The notes: generated by a model from the sequence alone, not told the origin. DNA of 64,000 nucleotides from Burkholderiales bacterium (GCA_022841915.1 JALHQN010000005.1:62001-126000), one strand, 5' to 3'; positions 35,308-45,039 are shown, counted from the first letter of the stretch. Made by a program: numbers and translations.

Positions 35308-38001
35308 TCAAGTCGATGTGCTTGTCCGCTGCAGGTTCAACTCGACCCGCATGATGCCGGGTTCCTCCGAGCGGCTGACCTCGAACCCCAGTTGTCGCGC
35401 GAGGTCCAGCATCCGAGTGTTCTCCTTGAGCACATCGCCGATCAGACGCTCGGTGCCCCGGCTGCAGCAGTAGCGGATGATCTTGTCGAACAGCAGGCGC
35501 CCGAGTCCCTTGCCCTTGATGTCCGAGCGCACGATGATGCCGTACTCGGCGCGTGCGTTCTCGGGGTCGGTGACGGCGCGCACGACGCCCAGGGTCTCCC
35601 AGCCGCCCGAGCCGGTCTGCGCCGTCGCGATGAATGCCATCTCGCGCTCGTAGTCGATCTGGGTGAGTCGGGCAAGCTCCGAAGGCGCGATGTAGCGACG
35701 GGTGTGGAACACGCGCATGCGTATGTCGTGCGGGCTGAGCTGTTGCAGGAAGCGCAGGTGCTGCTGCGTGTCTTCCGGGCGGATCGGACGCAGTACCAGC
35801 GCCCGGCTGTTCCAGTCGACGAGTTCCTCGAGTTCGTGCGGATAAGGGCGGATCGCCAGCCGTTCTTGGCCATCGACGTCGCTTGCAGCCACCCTTATGC
35901 GCGCATCGAGCGCAATGACGCCGTGCTCGTCGGCGAGCAGCGGATTGATATCGAGCTCCACCACCTGCGGAAGATCGATCAATAGCTGGGACAAGCGGCT
36001 GAGCGTGGCGTAGATGGCGCTCATGTCGGCAGCGGGTCGGTCGCGATACCCGGCGAGCAGCTTGGCCACGCGGGTGCGACCGACCAGCTCGCGGGCCAGA
36101 GGGACATTGAGGGGCGGCAGGGCGACCGCACGGTCGGCGATGACCTCGACGCCCGTGCCGCCGTGACCGAACAGGATCACGGGCCCGAACATCGGATCCA
36201 CGGTGATGCCCGCGATCAATTCATGGGCGCCCGGCCGGCGCACCATCTGCTGTACCGTGAAGCCGTCGAGCCTTGCGGCAGGCTTCAGCGTGGCGAGGCG
36301 TCTGAGCATGGCTTCGGCTGCGGTGCGGACCTGATCGGCCGATTCGAGGCTCAATGCCACACCGCCCACGTCCGACTTGTGCGTGATGTCGGGCGAGAGA
36401 ATCTTGATGGCCACGGGAAAGCCCATCTGCTCGGCTGTGGCCACGGCAGTGTCGGGGGAGGACGCGATGCGCGTCTGCACCACTGGAATGCCATAGGCTG
36501 TGAGCACAGCCTTGGCCTCCGGCTCAGTAAGCAAATCGCGGTTCGTTTCGAGAACGCGTGCGATGATCTGTGCGGCTGCGTTCGTGTCGGGGTGGTCCTC
36601 TTCGAGCGATGCCGCAGGCGTTTGCAGCAGCTGCTCCTGATTTTTGCGATACGTGACGAGTTGCAGGAACGCTCGAACCGCTTCTTCCGGGGTTGCGTAA
36701 TCGGCGATGCCCGCTTGGTGGAAGACCTTGCGGGCCTCGGCGACAGCATCTTCGCCGAGCCAGCAGGCCAGGACCGGTTTGCCCAGGGCATGAACCACGG
36801 GTGCGCACGCTGCGGCGATCTGGGCGCTCGGCACGATAGCCGTGGGGGCGTGGATGAACAGGACGGCATCCGACTCGGGATCCTCGCCGAGTGCCCGCAG
36901 CGTTTCGACGTAGCGCTCGATGGGAGCGTCGCCGATGATGTCGATGGGATTGCCATGCGACCACGTTTTCGGCAGCGTGTCGTCCAGACGAGCGAGGGTT
37001 TGCGACGACAACTCGGCGAGCTTGGCGCCACCCAGCGAGACGGCATCGGCGGCCATCACGCCCGCGCCGCCGCCATTGGTCATGATGGCGATGCGCTCGC
37101 CATTGAGTTTGGTGATGTGCGAGAGCGTTTCCACCGCGGCGAACAGGTCGAGCATCGTATCGACACGCAGCATGCCGGCGCGACGGATCGCCGCATCGAA
37201 AACGGCATCGGAGCCGGCGAGGGCGCCCGTGTGCGACGCGGCCGCTTTGGCGCCTTCGGGCGCGCGTCCCGCCTTGACGACGATGAGGGGCTTGTTGCGC
37301 GCGGCGGCGCGCGCAGCGGAGAGGAACTTGCGGGCGTTTCTGATGGACTCGATGTACAGCAGCACGGCGCGCGTATTCCCGTCGCTGCCGAGGTAATCGA
37401 TCAGATCGGCGAAATCCACGTCCGCGCTCTCGCCCAGCGAGACGAATTGCGAAAACCCGATCTGGCGCGACTTCGCCCAGTCGAGGACCGCCGTTACCAA
37501 GGCACCGGACTGCGAGATGAAGGCGATCTTGCCCGGCACTGCATCGGTATGCGCGAAGCTCGCGTTCAGACCGATGCCAGGCACCAGCAGGCCCACGCAA
37601 TTCGGGCCGAGGATGCGCAGCAGATGCGGGCGCGCCGCATCGAGCATCGCTTGGGTGAGTGTCCGGCCTTGTTCGTCACGCAGGCCGTTCAATCCGGCAG
37701 TGAGCACGATGGCCGCGCGGGTGCCTCGCCGGCCCAACGCGTCGATGAGTCCAGGCACGCTCCAAGGCGGTGTGCAGATCACGGCGAGATCCGGCGCCGA
37801 AGGCAGGCTCGCTACGTTGGGGTAGGCTCGAACTCCTTGCACTTCGTGATACTTGGGATTGACCGGGTAGAGGGCACCCTTGAACCCGGCGTGCACCAGA
37901 TTGCGCATCACCGTCGCGCCTACGCTATGAGGGCGTACGGAGGCGCCGATGACTGCGACCGAACTGGGGTGGAGCAGTGCGTCTAGATTGCGGACACTCA
38001 T
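35308..38001 (-). CDS. bifunctional acyl-CoA synthetase (ADP-forming)-like / GNAT acetyltransferase
   Basis: Pat/YfiQ-type fusion, 897 residues. Order: CoA-binding Rossmann domain (MSVRNLDALLHPSSVAVIGAS, about 1-130), succinyl-CoA-synthetase-like domain with GKIAFISQSGALVTAVLD, the ATP-grasp part (about 490-700, with FPVAIKILSPDITHKSDVGG), then a GNAT domain (about 740-890, containing SDIKGKGLGRLLFDKI, the acetyl-CoA loop). The phosphohistidine motif AASHTGALAGSD is intact, unlike in the E. coli protein, where I recall the ligase half as degenerate; it may therefore still make acyl-CoA. Such proteins acetylate and silence acetyl-CoA synthetase in response to cAMP or CoA supply. The start at 38001 has no strong ribosome site. 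Confidence 0.88.
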   Translation of the reverse strand: MSVRNLDALLHPSSVAVIGASVRPHSVGATVMRNLVHAGFKGALYPVNPKYHEVQGVRAYPNVASLPSAPDLAVICTPPWSVPGLIDALGRRGTRAAIVLTAGLNGLRDEQGRTLTQAMLDAARPHLLRILGPNCVGLLVPGIGLNASFAHTDAVPGKIAFISQSGALVTAVLDWAKSRQIGFSQFVSLGESADVDFADLIDYLGSDGNTRAVLLYIESIRNARKFLSAARAAARNKPLIVVKAGRAPEGAKAAASHTGALAGSDAVFDAAIRRAGMLRVDTMLDLFAAVETLSHITKLNGERIAIMTNGGGAGVMAADAVSLGGAKLAELSSQTLARLDDTLPKTWSHGNPIDIIGDAPIERYVETLRALGEDPESDAVLFIHAPTAIVPSAQIAAACAPVVHALGKPVLACWLGEDAVAEARKVFHQAGIADYATPEEAVRAFLQLVTYRKNQEQLLQTPAASLEEDHPDTNAAAQIIARVLETNRDLLTEPEAKAVLTAYGIPVVQTRIASSPDTAVATAEQMGFPVAIKILSPDITHKSDVGGVALSLESADQVRTAAEAMLRRLATLKPAARLDGFTVQQMVRRPGAHELIAGITVDPMFGPVILFGHGGTGVEVIADRAVALPPLNVPLARELVGRTRVAKLLAGYRDRPAADMSAIYATLSRLSQLLIDLPQVVELDINPLLADEHGVIALDARIRVAASDVDGQERLAIRPYPHELEELVDWNSRALVLRPIRPEDTQQHLRFLQQLSPHDIRMRVFHTRRYIAPSELARLTQIDYEREMAFIATAQTGSGGWETLGVVRAVTDPENARAEYGIIVRSDIKGKGLGRLLFDKIIRYCCSRGTERLIGDVLKENTRMLDLARQLGFEVSRSEEPGIMRVELNLQRTSTST

Positions 38002-38377
38002 GGCGGCGGAAACTTTCTGTCGACCTGCAAGGCGCGCGACAGCACGTACGCAATGCGGGCTGGCGTTGGATTTCAATCGGGTGCATGGCCTCGCCGCGCC
38101 GACCATATTCGTTGCTTCGTACAACGGACGAGACGGTTCCCCCAGTGGGCAATCGTACGCGATCGATGTTAAGGATTGTAGTTGAAGCGCCTGCCCTGGC
38201 AGTCGTGCGCTCCCGGTGGCCCCGCTCGTCCCCATGCATGAGGAAGCAATGCTGGCGATGCGGGTTCGTCCTCACGTCCGGCGCTGGCTGCAATGCTAAG
38301 CTTGCTCGTGGGAAGACAAAGCCGCGGGCACCAGACACGCAGGCGGCGACATGAACCCGGTGTGGAGGCCATGGCCA
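38002..38377. other. divergent intergenic region, 376 bp
   Basis: Between the Pat-like gene (minus) and the cyclo-ligase gene (plus). The first half (38002-38180) must hold the Pat-like promoter and perhaps the 6S promoter; I cannot place convincing boxes. The second half forms the 6S-RNA-like structure listed separately. No protein-coding frame is supported. Confidence 0.45.
38188..38345 (+). ncRNA. ssrS: probable 6S RNA
   Basis: 6S RNA binds sigma-70 holoenzyme and in many proteobacteria sits directly upstream of the 5-formyl-THF cyclo-ligase gene, as here. The 158-nt stretch is closed by CGCCTGC (38188-38194) and GCAGGCG (38339-38345). An apical arm CCCGC (38221-38225) / GCGGG (38260-38264) encloses an inner hairpin ccatgcat / atgctgg. 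Between closing stem and apical arm both strands are unpaired or weakly paired, giving a central bubble (38209-38220 opposite about 38265-38285). This is synteny plus hand folding, not a covariance-model hit. Exact ends are approximate; the length is somewhat short against 180-190 nt. Confidence 0.5.
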
Positions 38378-39046
38378 ATGACGATGCCGAGCGAAGTATC
38401 CGACTGGCGCAAGGCGCAGCGCGCGGAAATGCTCGCCCGGCGCGAGGCGGTGCCGATCGAAACGCGGCGCAGTTGGAACGCGAGCGTCACGCGATTCCTG
38501 ATCGAAGGCTTCAATGCGCTCGAAGGCTGCGTGGTCGGCTTTTGCTGGCCCTTCAAGGGCGAGTGCGACGGCCGTTTTTTCATCCACCACCTGCGTCAGC
38601 GTGGGGCGGTGGCGGCGCTGCCTGCCGTGGTCGCGAAGAAGGCGCCGCTGCAGTTTCACGAATGGTGGCCCGGTGTGGCCATGGTGCCGGGTGTGTTCGA
38701 CCTGCCCGTCCCCCAGGGCACGCGCGTGGTGACGCCCGATGCTCTGCTGATCCCGCCGGTCGGTTTCGGTCCGCGCGGGTATCGACTCGGCTACGGCGGC
38801 GGGTACTTCGATCGCACGCTCGCGGCCATGACGCCGCAGCCGCTCAAGGTCGCCATCGCGTTCGAAGTCTCGCGCATGCAGACCATACAGCCGCAGCCGC
38901 ACGACGTCCCTATGGATTTCATCGTCACCGAGCGCGGCGTGCATCGGGTAAGCGCGGACGAACTCGATCTGATGTCCGATCTGAACGATGTGCGCAGCGC
39001 TGTCTGCGCGCTCATGCGCGAGCGGGGTCTGCCGAGGCCTGCATAG
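38378..39046 (+). CDS. 5-formyltetrahydrofolate cyclo-ligase
   Basis: Converts 5-formyl-THF to 5,10-methenyl-THF with ATP, salvaging inhibitory folate. 222 residues; the family phosphate-binding block reads VGFGPRGYRLGYGGGYFDRTL near 124-144, and the basic N-terminus WRKAQRAEMLARRE aligns with the start of the fold. I use the ATG at 38378 because ggagg lies nine bases upstream; an ATG at 38351 would start inside or next to the 6S-like RNA. Its place after the 6S RNA candidate matches the ssrS-ygfA arrangement of other proteobacteria. Confidence 0.87.
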   Translation: MTMPSEVSDWRKAQRAEMLARREAVPIETRRSWNASVTRFLIEGFNALEGCVVGFCWPFKGECDGRFFIHHLRQRGAVAALPAVVAKKAPLQFHEWWPGVAMVPGVFDLPVPQGTRVVTPDALLIPPVGFGPRGYRLGYGGGYFDRTLAAMTPQPLKVAIAFEVSRMQTIQPQPHDVPMDFIVTERGVHRVSADELDLMSDLNDVRSAVCALMRERGLPRPA

Positions 39047-39068
39047 CGAGGTGGCAGGCGGGCGGGAG

Positions 39069-39989
39069 CTACTTGACCAGCGTTACCGGCAGAGCGGATC
39101 TGTGCACCACGCCGTAGGCGACCGAACCGAGCAGCAGCGAGCCGGTCGCGGCGAGTCCACGCGTCCCCATGACGATGCGATCACACTTCAACTCGCGTGC
39201 CGCGTCGACGATCGACTCGGCAGCGGCGCCCGTGCGGATATGCAGCCGATGCGGTACGCCGAGCTTCTCGAGCAGTCGGAGCGGACGCCTCATGGCCGCC
39301 ATGCCTTCCGCCTTCTGATAGGCCTGAATCTGTGCAGCCGAGAAATAGCTGCGCACGTTGCCGGAAACGATGCGCGGCTGCACGTTGATCAGGTGGACTT
39401 CCAACGCCGGGTCGATGCGGGCCAATCGGCTCACGTAACGCAGGGTGTGGATCGAGCGCGGGGAGCCATCGGTTGCCAACAGGATGCGGTGTGCGTTACG
39501 TGCCGATGGCGGGCGCCGGCCTTCCCCCGGGCCGGGGACCAAAGTCACCGGAACGCGGGCGAGATGCAGGACTTTGTAGGCGGTCGATCCGAGCGCGATG
39601 TTGGCGAGCGCGCTCAGACCTCGCGTGCCCAGTATGATTTCCGTTGCCTTGTGCTTCTTCGCCAAGCGCGCGATCAAGCTCGCGGGGTCGTCGCCGATCG
39701 GCGCATCCAGATCGACACGGATGCGTGTCGTCTGGAGAATGCGCCGAACGTTCGCGCTCGTTTTCTCGGCGTCTGCGCGAGCTTGGTCGCGAAAGCCGGC
39801 CGCTGTCCGCGGGGCCTCGGCACCGGTCGGAGGAAAGCGCACGTTGACCAAACGGATCGCGCCTACGCCTGAACGCGGCGCGTACGCTGTGGCATAGCGG
39901 GCTGCGTACTCGGCGCTGGCAGAGCCGTCCGTGCCAAGCAGCCATGTTTCGGATTCATCACTGGCGTTTGCGCGCATCGGCTGTCTCAT
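39069..39989 (-). CDS. tandem universal stress protein (UspA, two domains)
   Basis: 306 residues with two Usp domains, about 14-150 and 165-306. Each has a nucleotide-loop motif: GTRGLSALANIALGSTAY and GTRGLAATGSLLLGSVAY (GxxG-x9-GS), and each begins with LGTDGS or LATDGS. The intact motifs predict ATP binding in both halves, like UspE-type tandem proteins. The gene is single; its stop is 22 bp from that of the convergent cyclo-ligase gene. Confidence 0.93.
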   Translation of the reverse strand: MRQPMRANASDESETWLLGTDGSASAEYAARYATAYAPRSGVGAIRLVNVRFPPTGAEAPRTAAGFRDQARADAEKTSANVRRILQTTRIRVDLDAPIGDDPASLIARLAKKHKATEIILGTRGLSALANIALGSTAYKVLHLARVPVTLVPGPGEGRRPPSARNAHRILLATDGSPRSIHTLRYVSRLARIDPALEVHLINVQPRIVSGNVRSYFSAAQIQAYQKAEGMAAMRRPLRLLEKLGVPHRLHIRTGAAAESIVDAARELKCDRIVMGTRGLAATGSLLLGSVAYGVVHRSALPVTLVK

Positions 39990-40004
39990 GTCGGCTTTAT
40001 TCGA

Positions 40005-41642
40005 TTAACGGTTTCCCGCTCCGTCCAGTACGAGGTCGGATGCCTTCTCGCCGATCAGGATCGACGGTCCGTTGGTGTTCGAAGCGGCCATCGTAGGCAT
40101 GATCGAAGCGTCGCATACCCGCAGTCCGTCGATGCCGTGAACGTTGAGTTGCGCATCGACGACGGCCAGCGGGTCGGCGCCCATGCGGCAGCTGCCGATC
40201 GGGTGGTACGAAGTCTGACCCGTCTGGCGGATGTGGTCGAGCAACTGATCGTCGCTGGTCGCTGCGGGGCCCGGTCTCGTTTCGCGGACGATATGCTTGG
40301 CGAGGCTGGGTTGAGAGGCGACCTTGCGGATCATGCGCAGCGCCGCCAGCATCGTGTCGACGTCTTCCTGTGCGGACAGGTAATTGGCATGGATCGCGGG
40401 CGGATCGGCTGCGTTCGGTGTGCGCACGTGGATGGAGCCCCGTGACTCGGGGCGCAGCACATAGGTGCCGATGGAAAAGCCCGGGTACTCGTCGAGCCCC
40501 AGCTTTTGGGCGAAATTGCGTGCGCTGCGATCGTCCGCGTAATGGCTGCTCGCCATCGAGACATGATGCAGCTGCATTTTGATGTCGGGCCGGGGCAGGT
40601 CGGGGCGACTGCGCGCGATGGCCATGACCGTGGCGCCCGATGTCGACATGAGACCGCGCTGCAAGAACAGCCAGCGCGCGCCCATCTTGGCTTTCAGATA
40701 AGGGCTGCGCAGGATCGCGTTCAGCGTGGTGCGAAGCTGCGTCTCGAACGCGAGGCGAACGTGCAGGTGATCGCGCAGGTTCTCGCCCACGCCGGGCAGG
40801 TGATGCAGGACCGGGATGCCGGCGCGCTGCAGCACTTCTCCATGGCCTATGCCTGAAAGCTCCAGCAACTGGGGCGACTGGATCGCACCGGCGGCGAGGA
40901 TCACATCACGTCGCGCCCGGGCGGTGACGAGGGTATCGCCCTTGCGATATTCGACGCCGACCGCGCGCTTGCCTTCGAGCAGCACGCGTTGCGCCAGAGA
41001 TTGAGTGTGGACGGTCAGGTTGGGCCGCTGCATCGCCGGACGCAAGTAGTTGTCGCCCGTGTGGCGGCGCTTGCCGCCGCGCGTGTTGTATTGCAGATAG
41101 CCGACGCCTTCGAAGCACGGGCCGTTATAGTCCTCGGTGGGCGGCACGCCGGCTTCTGCATTCGCGAGCCGATACCCCTCCGAGAGCAGATCCCGATCGG
41201 CGTAGCGGGTGATGTGCATCGGCCCGTCCTTGCCGCGGTAGTCCGGATCGCCGAGCGCATAGGATTCCATGCGCTTCATGTACGGCAGCATGTCGGCATA
41301 GGACCAGCCCGTGTTGCCGAGGCTCGCCCAGTGATCGAGTTCCAGCGGATCGCCGCGCACCCAGATCATGCCGTTCACCGCGCTCGATCCGCCGAGCGCG
41401 CGTCCGCGGGGCCAGAAGATGCCGCGCCCGCCGACTTTCTCGTCCGGCTCGGTCTGAAAACGCCAGATGGCCCGATCACCGGTCAGGATGTGGGCGAGCC
41501 CGACCGGGATGCGGATCCAGATCCAGCGGTCGTCATCGCCGGCTTCCAGCAGCAAGACCCGATGTTGCCCTGATGCGGACAGCCGGTTGGCAAGCACGCA
41601 GCCCGCCGAGCCGGCACCGACGATGACGTAGTCGTAATCCAT
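40005..41642 (-). CDS. GMC-family FAD oxidoreductase (choline dehydrogenase-like)
   Basis: 545-residue flavoenzyme that oxidises an alcohol. FAD-binding VGAGSAGCVLANRLS lies at 8-22, LLEAGDDD follows, and the GMC signatures WPRGRALGGSSAVNGM (GMC 1) and LAAGAIQSPQLLELSGIG (GMC 2) are present. The active-site His is in SYHPIGSCRMG and the Asn partner in NTNGPSILIGEKA. The start is one base past the stop of the upstream dehydrogenase gene, so the two are translationally linked. This suggests successive oxidations of one hydroxylated substrate, or an alcohol and its acid product. Confidence 0.93.
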   Translation of the reverse strand: MDYDYVIVGAGSAGCVLANRLSASGQHRVLLLEAGDDDRWIWIRIPVGLAHILTGDRAIWRFQTEPDEKVGGRGIFWPRGRALGGSSAVNGMIWVRGDPLELDHWASLGNTGWSYADMLPYMKRMESYALGDPDYRGKDGPMHITRYADRDLLSEGYRLANAEAGVPPTEDYNGPCFEGVGYLQYNTRGGKRRHTGDNYLRPAMQRPNLTVHTQSLAQRVLLEGKRAVGVEYRKGDTLVTARARRDVILAAGAIQSPQLLELSGIGHGEVLQRAGIPVLHHLPGVGENLRDHLHVRLAFETQLRTTLNAILRSPYLKAKMGARWLFLQRGLMSTSGATVMAIARSRPDLPRPDIKMQLHHVSMASSHYADDRSARNFAQKLGLDEYPGFSIGTYVLRPESRGSIHVRTPNAADPPAIHANYLSAQEDVDTMLAALRMIRKVASQPSLAKHIVRETRPGPAATSDDQLLDHIRQTGQTSYHPIGSCRMGADPLAVVDAQLNVHGIDGLRVCDASIMPTMAASNTNGPSILIGEKASDLVLDGAGNR

Positions 41643-41643
41643 C

Positions 41644-42630
41644 TCAGCGCTTGCCGATGGCTTCTGGATTGATGACGTGAATCGGCTTGCCGTCGACGTA
41701 AGCAAGCACCTGGTCGACCGCCAGCTTGTAGAGGGCCTCGTAGCTGCGCTGCTCGGCATAACCGAGGTGAGGCGTGCACAAAGCATTCTCCATTTTCAGC
41801 AGCGGATGATCCGCGCCGAGCACCGGCTCGTGCTCGTAGACATCCACCGCGGCGAAGCCCGGACGCCCCTTGCGCAACGCCTCGACCAGCGCGCCTTCGG
41901 CGATGATGGGGGCGCGGCTGGTGTTGACGAGCAGGGCCGTGGGCTTCATGAGCGCGAGGTCGGCCGCCGTGACGAGGCCGCGGGTGTCCTTGTTGCCCGG
42001 CAGATGCAGGCTGATGATGTCCGAGTTGGCGAAGAATTCCTCGCGGCTCGCGGCCACCTCGAAGCCTTCCGCCTTCGCGCGCGCAGTCGAGCCTTCACGT
42101 CCCCAGCAGATCACTTTCATGCCGAATGCCTTGCCCACGCGGGCCACCGCACCGCCGATATGGCCGAACGCATAGATGCCCAGCGTGTTGCCGTTCAAAC
42201 GCGTTCCGACCGTCGAATGCCAGTGTCCCTGCTTGAAGCGCTCCACCTCGTAAGGAATGCGCCGCAGCGAGGCGAGAATCAGTCCCCATGCGAGTTCCGC
42301 TGTGGTCGAATACGGGCTGCCACCCCCGCTGCCGCCGCCGGCGGAGATGACGATACCGTGCTCGGTGCAGGCGGCCACGTCGATGTGATTGACATTGCGT
42401 CCGGTCTGGCTGATGAACCGCAGTTGCGGCAAACCCTCGACGATCTGCCGGGTGATGGGAACCCGCTGCTGAGTGAGCACCACGGCATCGCAGCTCGCCA
42501 CCTGCTTGATGACACGCTGCGGGTCGGCGTAGGCGTCGGTATGGATCACGACTTCGTGACCTTGGAGCTTGGGGTAGGCGCGCGTGTTGCGAAACACATC
42601 GGCGTAGTCGTGTATGACCGCAATCTTCAT
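41644..42630 (-). CDS. D-2-hydroxyacid dehydrogenase family protein
   Basis: NAD-dependent dehydrogenase of the glycerate/phosphoglycerate type (328 residues). The NAD loop is LGIYAFGHIGGAVARVGKAFG (GxGxxG with Phe for the second residue) near 145. The catalytic Arg is in LLVNTSRAPIIAEGALV, the Glu in DVYEHEPVL and the His in CTPHLGYAEQ. A Gly/Ser-rich loop AGGGSGGGSPYSTTAELAW stands where family members have the catalytic-loop start. The ATG at 42630 has gaggg seven bases upstream; two codons earlier another ATG is in frame. First gene of the pair with the GMC oxidoreductase. Confidence 0.92.
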   Translation of the reverse strand: MKIAVIHDYADVFRNTRAYPKLQGHEVVIHTDAYADPQRVIKQVASCDAVVLTQQRVPITRQIVEGLPQLRFISQTGRNVNHIDVAACTEHGIVISAGGGSGGGSPYSTTAELAWGLILASLRRIPYEVERFKQGHWHSTVGTRLNGNTLGIYAFGHIGGAVARVGKAFGMKVICWGREGSTARAKAEGFEVAASREEFFANSDIISLHLPGNKDTRGLVTAADLALMKPTALLVNTSRAPIIAEGALVEALRKGRPGFAAVDVYEHEPVLGADHPLLKMENALCTPHLGYAEQRSYEALYKLAVDQVLAYVDGKPIHVINPEAIGKR

Positions 42631-42864
42631 TTCCATCCCTCGTGTCGTGTGCAATGCCCGAAGCAGGCGGCGCTACGATACCGCCTGAGGCAGGCGGCGC
42701 GCAATCGGCTTGCAGCGCAGCGGCGCCCGGCGGTGTTATGCCGGGACGTCAGCGCGGCGGCCCAGGCGGGTTATGAGGTAAGCTTCCCTGCCAGGGCAGG
42801 CACACTCACCCGGCGCCCTTCCGGGCGCGCGGGCCACGAGCAATCCGAGGGGGAGGAACGAGCA

Positions 42865-44976
42865 ATGAGCGAGCAGGCGCGGGTCCACTTCGATATCGTC
42901 GACGACATCGGCATCATCACGGTCGACAATCCGCCGGTCAACGCATTGGCGCCGGGTGTCCCCGAGGGCATTCTCGCTGCGGTCGACCAGGCCGACGCCG
43001 CTACCAACGTGAAGGCCATGGTGCTCATCGGCGCCGGTCGCAGCTTCATCGCCGGGGCCGACATCCGCCAGTTCGGCAAGCCGCGTGCGATTCCGGCGCG
43101 GCGCACCTACGATTGGCTGGATCGTACCAGCAAGCCGATCGTCGCCGCGATCCACGGCTATGCGCTGGGCGGCGGGCTGGAGAACGCGCTCGCCTGTCAC
43201 TACCGCATCGCCGTCCCGAGCGCCAAGCTGGGGCTGCCGGAAGTCAGCATCGGCATCATTCCGGGCGGGGGCGGCACGCAGCGCCTGCCGCGACTGATCG
43301 GACCGAAGGCGGCGTTGGACCTCATCGTCAGCGGTCGCCATATCTCGGCCGAGCAGGCAAAGATGCTGGGAATCGTCGACGCCCTCGTCGAGGGCAAGGA
43401 CTTGCGCGCAGAGGCGATTGCATTTGCCCGGTCGGTCGCCGACCGGCGCCCGCTGCCGCGCGTGCGCGACATGACCGACAAGCTGGCACAGGCGGCTGCC
43501 GATCCAGGCATGTTCGAAGCGATGCGCAAGGCGATCGCCCGCAAGGCGCGCAACCAGAAAGCGCCTTATCACTGTATCGCAGCCGTGGAAGCGGCGACCC
43601 GCGAGCCGTTCGAGCAAGGCATGCAGACGGAGTTGCGCCTGTTCGCTGAACTGGAGAATGCCGACGAGGCGAAAGCCTTGCGCTATGTGTTCTTCGCCGA
43701 GCGTGAAGCCACCCGCATCCCCGGTCTCGACAAAGACATGCCGCTGCCGCAACTCAAGCAGGTCGCGATCGTCGGTGCGGGCACGATGGGAGGCGGCATT
43801 GCGATGTCCTTTGCCGACTTCGGCATCGCGGTGAAGGTGCTGGAAGCGACGCCCGCAGCGCTTGCCAAAGGCATGCAGCGCATCCAGGACAACTACGCAA
43901 TCAGCGTGCAGCGCGGCAGCGTGACGCAGGAGGAAGTCGAGCGCCGCCTGCCGCGCATCCTCGCCGTCGACAGCTACGAGGCGATCGCCGATTGCGATGT
44001 CGTGATCGAAGCGGTGTACGAGGAGATGGAAGTCAAGAAGGCGGTCTTCGCCCGGCTCGATGCCGTGATGAAGCCGCAAGCCCTGCTGCTCACCAACTCT
44101 TCCGCGCTCGATATCGACGAACTCGCGACAACCACGCGACGGCCCAGCCAGGTCGCGGGTGCGCACTTCTTCAGCCCCGCGAACGTGATGAAGTTGCTCG
44201 AAGTCGTTGCGGGCAAGGACAGCGCCCCGCAGACGCTCGCCGCGGCGATGAAGCTGGGGCGCAGCATCGGCAAGATCGCCGTCTATGCAGGCAACTGCGA
44301 TGGCTTCGTCGCCAATCGCAGCCGGGCGCCGTTCAACACCGAGATGGTGCTGATGGTCGAGGAGGGCGCACAGCCGGAGGAGATCGACAAGGTGATGGTG
44401 GATTTCGGCTACCCGATGGGGCCGTTCGCTGTGGGGGATCTGGCGGGCCTGGACATCGGCGCGGCGTCACGCCGCCGACGCGCCGCGGCCGACCCCAACT
44501 ATCGCAAGCTGCCGATCCCGGACCGGCTGGTCGAGATGGGCCGCCTGGGGCAGAAGACCGGCGCCGGCTGGTATCGGTACGATCGCGGGGACCGCACGCC
44601 GCACCCCGATCCCGAGACCAAGCGGATCATTCGGGAGGTGTCGCATGCGATGGGCATCGAGCAGCGTTCGTTCTCACCGGAGGAGATACTGCGCCGATTA
44701 TTGTTCTCGTCGGTGAACGAAGCCTGCAAGATTCTGCAGGAAGGCAAGGCCCTGCGCGCGAGCGACGTCGATGTGATGTGGCTGCACGGTTTCGGCTTCC
44801 CGCGCTACCGCGGCGGACTCATGTTCTGGGCCGATCAGATCGGCGTGCAGGCGGTGTACGAGCAGATCGAGCAGTGGCATCAGCGTTACGGTGAGCGCTG
44901 GCGGCCGGCAGATCTGCTGCGGGACCTCGCGCGCAGTGGCGGCACGTTGCGCGAGGCGCGGGCAGCACAGGCTTGA
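42865..44976 (+). CDS. FadB/FadJ-type multifunctional enzyme: enoyl-CoA hydratase + 3-hydroxyacyl-CoA dehydrogenase
   Basis: Beta-oxidation fusion, 703 residues. The crotonase part (1-190) has GAGRSFIAGADIRQF for the oxyanion hole and both catalytic glutamates: in the helix GGGLENALACHYRIA and in KLGLPEVSIGIIPGGGG. The dehydrogenase part (about 290-480) has the Rossmann VAIVGAGTMGGGIA and the catalytic-His loop GAHFFSPANVMKLLEVV, followed by the duplicated C-terminal domain. The SPA in place of NPV after HFF is typical of peroxisome-type and FadJ-like enzymes. ggagga lies seven bases before the ATG. No thiolase gene follows, so it works with enzymes encoded elsewhere. Confidence 0.93.
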   Translation: MSEQARVHFDIVDDIGIITVDNPPVNALAPGVPEGILAAVDQADAATNVKAMVLIGAGRSFIAGADIRQFGKPRAIPARRTYDWLDRTSKPIVAAIHGYALGGGLENALACHYRIAVPSAKLGLPEVSIGIIPGGGGTQRLPRLIGPKAALDLIVSGRHISAEQAKMLGIVDALVEGKDLRAEAIAFARSVADRRPLPRVRDMTDKLAQAAADPGMFEAMRKAIARKARNQKAPYHCIAAVEAATREPFEQGMQTELRLFAELENADEAKALRYVFFAEREATRIPGLDKDMPLPQLKQVAIVGAGTMGGGIAMSFADFGIAVKVLEATPAALAKGMQRIQDNYAISVQRGSVTQEEVERRLPRILAVDSYEAIADCDVVIEAVYEEMEVKKAVFARLDAVMKPQALLLTNSSALDIDELATTTRRPSQVAGAHFFSPANVMKLLEVVAGKDSAPQTLAAAMKLGRSIGKIAVYAGNCDGFVANRSRAPFNTEMVLMVEEGAQPEEIDKVMVDFGYPMGPFAVGDLAGLDIGAASRRRRAAADPNYRKLPIPDRLVEMGRLGQKTGAGWYRYDRGDRTPHPDPETKRIIREVSHAMGIEQRSFSPEEILRRLLFSSVNEACKILQEGKALRASDVDVMWLHGFGFPRYRGGLMFWADQIGVQAVYEQIEQWHQRYGERWRPADLLRDLARSGGTLREARAAQA

Positions 44977-45039
44977 GTACGCGGCGGGGCCGATCTTAGT
45001 GACCTGCCCTGCCTGCCGCAGCGCCGTTGACCTGCCGTC

